From Branchiostoma floridae (taxonomy: Eukaryota > Chordata > Leptocardii > Amphioxiformes > Branchiostomatidae): a stretch of 64,000 nucleotides of DNA. A program made the position numbers and the translations under genes. Positions within the stretch are counted from its first letter, which is position 1. Each line of letters opens with the position of its first letter. Where the stretch lies: the NCBI RefSeq assembly GCF_000003815.2, contig NC_049986.1, forward strand, positions 5,328,484-5,392,483. Direction: 5' to 3'. The notes under the pieces were generated by a model, which had not been told where the DNA came from, searched no databases, and saw only the letters and a program-made list of their open reading frames with translations. Below are positions 38,801 to 47,800 of the stretch, one piece after another.

Positions 38801-41800
38801 AAAAATAGTATAATACCATGGCAGTAAATGATGGGAATTCCATAGTTACAACACGATGAAGCTTAGTGAAGGTAAGCATTATAAAAATAAATCATGCATA
38901 TTAATTTCACATTTTCATAATTTATGTGGAAACACCCAAATATCTACAATTATAGATAGCTTTTAGCGTCATGAGAATGTTTCCAACCCCTAATATTTAC
39001 TTTTGGATCTGTAGGGGTGTTTTTGTCAAGACATTCCATTGAGGATAACTACCGAAAGAAACGACGGATTGTTGTCATTTTTGGCATTAGGCAAGAGTGT
39101 TCATAATAATATAAATTCTGCGCAAATGAGGAGTTAATTTGCATAATTAATGAGGAAATTTTATACCTCTATTGTTTTCAATTGTTTTCAATTACTTGAC
39201 TTCAATAAATGTGACAGATGTACATTATGATATATGGAACATAAGCAGAAACCAAATATGCCATTGAGGAACTGATTTGCATATTTTATGTCTACAGACA
39301 TCACTCTATACAGCCTTGCTTTACATAACAAACCTGGTTTATTTGGCAAAGGTATGTGTTCGTCGAACTCTAGTTATCACCTGTTGTTAATTGGATTGTT
39401 TACGCCGTCTCCACTTCCGCGGGGACTACATGATCAAAATATAGTATATGTACTAACGAAAATAAACCTCCTCATGGAGGTACTTAAGACTCCAATATGG
39501 GCCTCATTATGATTTTAAATGTCTGCAGTTTCAACCAGGTCTACCAAAGACTACAAGAAGTGAAAGGAGGTACAAATGCACCTCATCAGTTAGTTTTGTT
39601 GCCTTGATAATATATCAATGCACTGCCTAACTATGGTAAATAGACTTTTAAAATGTCATCATATTAGCTGTAATAAGGTCCTGTTGCATTCGTTTGTTTT
39701 AGACATCATGGACAGGCACCGTGGGAATAGTGGAACTTTGAATAAAAATGTACTGTGAAAATGTACTGTGTACGACAAAAAGGCTTTCAGTTACCATTCT
39801 GTGATGCTAATATAAACTGCTTTACCCTGCCAAGTCAAATGATACTAAAATTTATTATTCTCCGAGGTATTCTTGATACTAGTAGAACTAACTATTCTCA
39901 TGTATGCCAGATAATGATCTATTCCTCTGTTCATGATGCCCAGGTCCCCCTGTCCTGTAAACATAACCCAGTCGAGGTCCCAGTGGTACATGACCTTACT
40001 GCACCCTTCTACCACACCAAGGCAACAAAGATCAAATTCATATCCAGCAACATTGCTATCTCCGCCATTGCGCTTCGCTCCTCCAACACTCTGGATCCAG
40101 TTGCCATCTCACGGTAGGTGATGATATTGTTTATATTGTGTCTCAGGGTCACAGAAATGGAGATGTGCGCCGCCCAATGCACCATTTGGTGCAGGAAGGA
40201 CGTTTATACTTTTAAACCTTGTTTTAAAATGGTTTTAAAAAAATTGATTTATTTGTGCGGGACGGGACGGGCGGGACGTTAAGCCGGGGCCCAGTGATCA
40301 CTTGCTTGTCGAAGAGAGGTACAAGAATTCTCCACATTATGAACCTGTGTTCAATGTCTCGACCAGTGGGGAATACTAGTAGCTCTTAAATGAGATAAAC
40401 TGGTTCGACCCAAGAAAAAGAAAACTTCAGACGATAGCGAATATAAACAGTAAGAGGAAGTTGCGGTCCTGTGTGACAGTAGGCATGCGTAATAATTGAT
40501 GATCATTGATATCAGCCCTACAGGTTCGGCTATGGTTAAGCAGTCCTATATAGGAGAATGATATATAGTCCCTGCCACATAGGGCACATCTGTAAGCTGA
40601 CTCAGGTCTGTTGTAGTGTTTCACACCTATAGATGTAGTTATCTGAGCTCCTGAATCATTGTGAGCGCCACCTTGAACTGTCTCCTTCCAGATGTCAACA
40701 TGGAGAGCTGTACAACCCAGCCAGTCAGCAATGCCNNNNNNNNNNNNNNNNNNNNNNNNNNNNNNNNNNNNNNNNNNNNNNNNNNNNNNNNNNNNNNNNN
40801 NNNNNNNNNNNNNNNNNNNNNNNNNNNNNNNNNNNAGTTATGGCTTTATCATAACGTTACTACATTCAGGATGAAGCTGTCACTCTATAATTCTACATTA
40901 GCTGAAAATACTTCTACGGCCTACGCTGTCGAAATCTATCGTACATAATTGGGACTTCAACAACTTCCGACATGCCAAATTCTACACTCCATCCTAAGGG
41001 CAAAGAGTTACAGCTGCGAACACACAAATCCAAACATCGATCGCCGTCTTTCCATGATATAGAGGTATACCCGTAGGAGGTGAATCTTAGTTACGGAGGT
41101 AACAGGAAGAAGAGGATTTCGAACAATTTAACCCTACACTAGACTAGCCCCAATGTTTATGTTCACTGTTACCTGTATAGTTTATATGCATCAAAGATTA
41201 TTGCCATGATATATGATTATTATATTCCTTTTCAAAGGAGAGCCAAGCCTGTGTTATCTGCATGATGGTGATGGTGTTTGTGAAGACTTCGAGCGGCGTT
41301 CCAGCATCCAAGACTGCGGCTTCTACACACCACAGGGCTTTACAGACCAATGGGCCTCCGAGGCAATGGCTAACCCAAAATACCAGAATAACGCCTGTCC
41401 CGAGAACGTGATCATTGGACCTCCTCTGAGAACGCAGGTACGTGGAAATATCATGTCTTCCTACAGGAGAAAGACCTATGGGACTTGCACAAAATGTTTC
41501 TGGGATAGATATACATGATGGGTGAATGGCCTGTGGTGCTTGGCCCATGAACTAGTGGGCAGTAGGACGGGTACTGCAGTGCCACAAGCCACCAACCAGT
41601 CCCACTGACCACCTGCACATGCACCAAGGAAAATGACCCCGTCACCTCAGTGCCTGAGCCCTCAACAAAATGAGGATGGCGCTTAAATGAAGAAGATGTG
41701 GGACAGAAAGATTGTGGGATATACTTGGGAATGGTGATTTATTTGCATGATTATTGCGGAACTTATATAATTCCATTGTTTTCCATGACTGGAAGAATGC

Positions 41801-44800
41801 AACACATGTGATTCATGACTGGTGGAACATAAACAGATACCAAATATGCAAATGATGAACTGATTTCCATAAGTAGTGCAGACATGGAAAAGTCGCTTAA
41901 TGATAAGTGATGGGATATTTTGAATTGTGACATGTGTAAGCTAATCATTGATGAACATCACCATGCATAAATTATGTAAATATGTATGTCATTTGCATAC
42001 CATCTACAAAAGCTCTAGATATTTTATGGAGATGGAGATATGAGGTCGCCGAACTGAAGTTGTTGCTATTTTGTTGGCTTGTCCACCATTACAGATGTGC
42101 AGACCAGAGGTCGACCCTCTGACAGCCTGGCAACCCTGTTCCTTCTCAGATGGAATAGATCTTTACCCGTTATACTGGCTACGGGTAAGTACTGTTTACG
42201 AGTACCTGCTATTCTTACATTTGAGCACAAGTTTGTTATCTCCATGAAATATTCATGGGGTTTATATTTTCACTAGCGTTTGTGTGTCTGTCTGACTCTG
42301 ATTTATTGTATGGTATTTGATGGGTGGATGGCCCCTGAGGTCTGTGCTTTGATTTCCAAGGTTAAAAACTTGTATTTCCAAGTCCCCGCTTATAGCAAAT
42401 TCGTAATCAGAATCATGTTGAATTAATCAGCAAAAACGAAAACAGGGACATGCAAAGGGTTGAAAAATATAAACTTATTCAATACGTTCCCGTTCCTCTA
42501 ACTTATACAAAATAGCATAATATATTATATATGTATATGATTATATATTCACGCCTTCTAACGAAGCCACCGAGCACAATGTGATGAGATATTCTTGAAA
42601 CAAAACAAAATGTTCTCTATCAATTCACAGGACACCAATCTACATTCTTATACATAACCTGCAATATATGTTTTGTCATGAACGATTGTTTTCAAATGTT
42701 GCTGACCTTCCCATTTTCAGGTGACATTCCCACGTCCGGTGGTTGCTGTTGCCGTCATCATTTACCTGGCTTCAGATGGCATCACCGAAAGGAGTGATGA
42801 ACAGAAAACCGTTTCTGTGTCCCTGATTGACACAGAGGGCAGGGAACATGACATCGCATCACGGCAGGTAGATACTTTCAAACTGTTCCTATCTCAATCA
42901 TGTAGTCCTCCGCTACAGTGCAGAAGGCGTCTCACATGTTAAGTATGGGTAATGATATCGGGTGTAAGTGGGACGTTTCTGCACTGACGGGGTCTTGGTC
43001 TTCCAGTATGTCCTACCGATAACCGTAACAGTAAAAAAAATAGGGGCGGGTTGGTTTGGGGGAAATTGCTTACAGGCACCTTCTCTCTACCCACACAACA
43101 CCCCCACCCCATCCACAACCCCTTTCCCTTCCTGCCTTCTTTGCTGCTATTTCTCCTGCTGCCTTGGCTCTCAGCTACAAACGGGCGTCTCTATCCCATG
43201 TTCGTGTGTAACTGCCTCGTGTCTGTGTGTTCTTTCCAGTTATGTCCCCACGTGGCATGCCTAATTATCACCTGTTGTTAATTGGATTGTTTACGCCGTC
43301 TCCACTTCCGCGGGGACTACATGATCAAAATATAGTATATGTACTAACGAAAATAAACCTCCTCATGGAGGTACTTAAGACTCCAATATGGGCCTCATTG
43401 TGGTTTTAAATGTCTGCAGTTTCAACCAGGTCTACCAAAGACTACAAGAAGTGAAAGGAGGTACAAATGCACCTCATCAGTTAGTTTTGTTGCCTTGATA
43501 ATATATCAATGCACTGCCTAACTATGGTAAATAGACTTTTAAAATGTCATCATATTAGCTGTAATAAGGTCCTGTTGCATTCGTTTGTTTTAGAAATCAT
43601 GGACAGGCACTGTGGGAATAGTGGAACTTTGAATAAAAATGTACTGTGAAAATGTACTGTGTACGACAAAAAGGCTTTCAGTTACCATTCTGTGATGCTA
43701 ATATAAACTGCTTTACCCTGCCAAGTCAAATGATACTAAAATTTATTATTCTCCGAGGTATTCTTGATACTAGTAGAACTAACTATTCTCATGTATGCCA
43801 GATAATGATCTATTCCTCTGTTCATGATACCCAGGTCCCCCTGTCCTGTAAACATAACCCAGTCGAGGTCCCAGTGGTACATGACCTTACTGCACCCTTC
43901 TACCACACCAAGGCAACAAAGATCAAATTCATATCCAGCAACATTGCTATCTCCGCCATTGCGCTTCGCTCCTCCAACACTCTGGATCCAGTTGCCATCT
44001 CACGGTAGGTGATGATATTGTTTATATTGTGTCTCAGGGTCACAGAAATGGAGATGTGCGCCGCCCAATGCACCATTTGGTGCAGGAAGGACGTTTATAC
44101 TTTTAAACCTTGTTTTAAAATGGTTTTAAAAAAATTGATTTATTTGTGCGGGACGGGACGGGCGGGACGTTAAGCCGGGGCCCAGTGATCACTTGCTTGT
44201 CGAAGAGAGGTACAAGAATTCTCCACATTATGAACCTGTGTTCAATGTCTCGACCAGTGGGGAATACTAGTAGCTCTTAAATGAGATAAACTGGTTCGAC
44301 CCAAGAAAAAGAAAACTTCAGACGATAGCGAATATAAACAGTAAGAGGAAGTTGCGGTCCTGTGTGACAGTAGGCATGCGTAATAATTGATGATCATTGA
44401 TATCAGCCCTACAGGTTCGGCTATGGTTAAGCAGTCCTATATAGGAGAATGATATATAGTCCCTGCCACATAGGGCACATCTGTAAGCTGACTCAGGTCT
44501 GTTGTAGTGTTTCACACCTATAGATGTAGTTATCTGAGCTCCTGAATCATTGTGAGCGCCACCTTGAACTGTCTCCTTCCAGATGTCAACATGGAGAGCT
44601 GTACAACCCAGCCAGTCAGCAATGCCATGCTGCAATGACGTGCAAAAAAACAACGTGCCCTCCGCTCATGGTGAAGTACGCCTCGGTGAACTCCAGGACG
44701 CTGAAGAGAGACTCCCTGTCCAACTGTTCCGGAATGCAGGATGGTGACAGGTATTACATGTGGTGATTCCTGACATTTGCAATGCTTAAGAGTAGGTTTA

Positions 44801-47800
44801 CATGTATGGTTGAGGGCCAACATGGATCAAATCCACACTGATCGGATAGGCTATTATTGCCATGCAGTACAAAGTCTTACTTCCGTTCAGTGTGCACTTG
44901 TGCCAGTCCGTCAGTCTGTGTAGAGAAGTGAATATCTTATATTCCACAAATTTGTCACCATGACAGTTTTGCCAAATATGACACATCCACTCTCCATACA
45001 GACTGGACTTAAATTACGTGTGTTCAAACGCTGTACTGAAATACCAGACCAGGTAGCAACGGTTCTCTTGCCTCTTCTTTCAGCTGCTCTGTGCAGTGTA
45101 ACAGGGGGTACCTGCCCATGGGACCTCGCTATGTCATGTGTATCAAAGGCCGTTGGAATACTGAGGACCTGTCCTGCAAACCCATGGACTGCAGGGAACC
45201 CAATATTCCACATGCATCAATAGTCTGCAAGGAGGGCCATTCATTTGGGAAAAAGTGCACATTTAAGTGTAAACCTCCTGCCAAACTCCAAGGTAATATT
45301 GAGCAAACAGTGTAGCTACGTTGTCTTTCGACAAAGTTGTAGTTGTGTCATTGTGTGTGATGTTTCCACATATCACTTGAGGGCGCCCGCAGCCATATCT
45401 TTGAAATGCAGAGACGGGAGATTACCTTTGGTCCCTTGAGCTACTCTCCCAGCAGATGCTAGGCTCCGGCTGTTTTTTAAACGTTTTTTAGTCGTTCTTA
45501 TCGGGCTTTCTATTTTGTCATATCCTCCTGAGCTAAATAAATATGATGAATGATAAGGGCTGGACGGTTACGTTGCAATTAACACTACATGCTTGGGCTA
45601 GTTAAACTGCAATATCCAACACAAAAATTGGACAAATTTTCGACTGAACAGCACCAGTCTTTGTCAAGGAATGAACAATCCACTGCTGTCGTGACGTCAC
45701 GTTATGCAAATAGAACAAGTGAGTCAATAAGCAGTGGATCATACGTTGCAGGAAGTCTATGGCGCCCACCGTCTCTGTTCAGGGATGGTTATAAAGCAGA
45801 TGGCTTCTTTGATCCCTCTAGCGAAAAAGTCTGGTTCTATGTCCAAGATTTTAACTTTGTCCAGTGAGACCGAATGACCCAGTGATGTGGATCTGTTAGG
45901 AAACTGCTACATGTTTGTCTAAACTCTCCCATTCAGGTGATGACAACACTATACGGTGTGAGGAAGACGGGCTATGGTCACTGCCTCAGGCGTTTTGCCA
46001 GCTGATCTGTGGTCCGCCGCCGAAGCAGGAGAACGCTAATCTGGCCACCCGGCGGTGCCTGGACTCCACCAACCACCACGTCGGTACCTCCTGCAAGTTC
46101 CGCTGTAAGCGAGGCTATCACGTGGTCGGTACGTCTTCCCACAGGTACCCAATCCCAATGAATCCTTTATTAGAAAACCATACATCGTGGATATGGAATA
46201 TGCACATCAATTACTACTAATTTTCTCCCAACAGTGACTGTTTTAAAGGTAAGGTACAAACCTCCAAATTTTCGATGTCTGAAACGAGGGTTGGGATCTG
46301 CCCGAGTCCTACCTATCCCTTCTCCACAAGGAGGCGGGGGAAGGGGGCAGATGATCTACGCAAGCCAGACCCAATCTCGCGTTCTCTTACGAGATCGAGA
46401 CTAGGTCATCCTCCGTGATCAAGATGTGCTGTCAGACATCGAAAATTTGGAGGTATGTACCTTACCTTTAAAATAGTCACCGTTGGAAGAAAATTAATAG
46501 TAACTGTATACATACGTGACTGACGAACCTTTTCAACGGAACTATATGGGACACAAAATGAAATATTGAAACATAAATGCTGCCTCTGCAATCTTTTCAC
46601 AAACGTTGGCAATGTCTTAGGTGGGGTTCACGTCTCGCATCACTCACATCAGACACTCCGGAATTTAAGACTTGTGAACTAGATAGCAATGCTGCCATCT
46701 GTGTCATATACAAATAAGATTGAAGTCCATAGGTACACATTTTGCTGTTATGCAACTGTTTTGAACTTGTAGTGTTGCAATTATATATTCCTCATTTGTT
46801 CCAAAATGCAACTGTTTTGCGCTTGGTGTGTTGTAATTATAGATATTCCTCATTCGTTACGAATTCCCACAAAAATACTCATCAAACTTGCGGATGATGA
46901 CTGTCCGTTGTTTCTTGTCACTGCATCACATATTTTCAAATCTGTAAATGTCTACATTATTAGACTTTTCATATATATACAACTTGGCTGTAATGTTTAA
47001 ATTGTACCTTTCCTGTAGAAAATGTTCACACGACTAAACAATTGATTAGCTTAGCGTTTGATCAGCTACCTGCTTTTTATTGTGAACTATTTCATTTCTC
47101 TTTGCTGTTTACATTTGTCTTTTGTTCTTTAAGACAAAGGCAAAATAGTCATGTATTCTCCATTACAGCCATCCTTTTTCGCAAACCTGGCGTGCTCAGC
47201 TCAAAACACTTGGCCATAAAAGTATTGGAGGCTGTAAAAAGTTCTTTTTGGGTGGCGATCTTTTATCTGTCGCTTTGCATGGCTAACCTGCAGTAACTTG
47301 CTCTTCACCCTGGCACATCCTGGCCAACAGTATGCCTCCCTATGACAGACGAGTGTTCCGTCGAAGCTGCTCTGAGGAGGGCCTATGGGAGGGGCCGACC
47401 TGTGAGCGTGTCAAGTGCAAGTCACCTCCGCCCATGTTCAAGGGGCTGTACAACTGCACCATGGGGTTCGACTACCAGAGCAAGTGCACTCTGAGATGTG
47501 GAGAAAATGATAAGGTAGATATGCCAATCTGTCCTATTCTTGTTCTTGTTCTTGTTATTGAGTGGGCCGACTACTTTCTCTTAGCAGCCAGGAGCTGAAT
47601 TGCGAGGAGCTTACAATAGGCGGGGCTAAATCGCAAGGGTCTGGAGCGAGCTGCCATTCGGCGCCACTCAGGTGATCTCAATATGACAGTAATTGCCCAA
47701 GGGACTGTAGGTTTTGAACCTCCCACACCGCACCGTCGCACGTGTGGTGGGTTCTTTAACGTGCCTGGGGTATGGCACTCCCCAGACACAGGACCTCAAT

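Larger units (their letters stand above)
35684..40735 (+). repeat. first copy of duplicated exon 9-13 segment
   Basis: From about 35684 the sequence repeats, nearly base for base, at 40836-44628, including introns. Differences are scattered substitutions, a small block change (ggttacctccttg versus ggttaaaaacttg near 37284/42360), a 100-N gap here versus about 25 real bases in the other copy, and a 1182-bp insertion here only. The pattern fits a second haplotype. Confidence 0.9.
40836..44628 (+). repeat. second copy of duplicated exon 9-13 segment
   Basis: It begins directly after a 100-N gap inside intron 8 sequence and runs on without a break into the unique remainder of exon 13. It lacks the 1182-bp element: a single TTA at 43265-43267 marks the empty site. 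Confidence 0.9.

Noticed and set aside
35684-44628. True tandem exon duplication enlarging the protein
   Set aside because: Phases are incompatible, the junction is an N gap, and introns are nearly identical; an allelic duplicate explains it better.
45937-46128. Exon 15 ending at the first GTACGT donor
   Set aside because: It would put exon 16 out of frame; the donor at 46145 keeps the frame and the family spacing.
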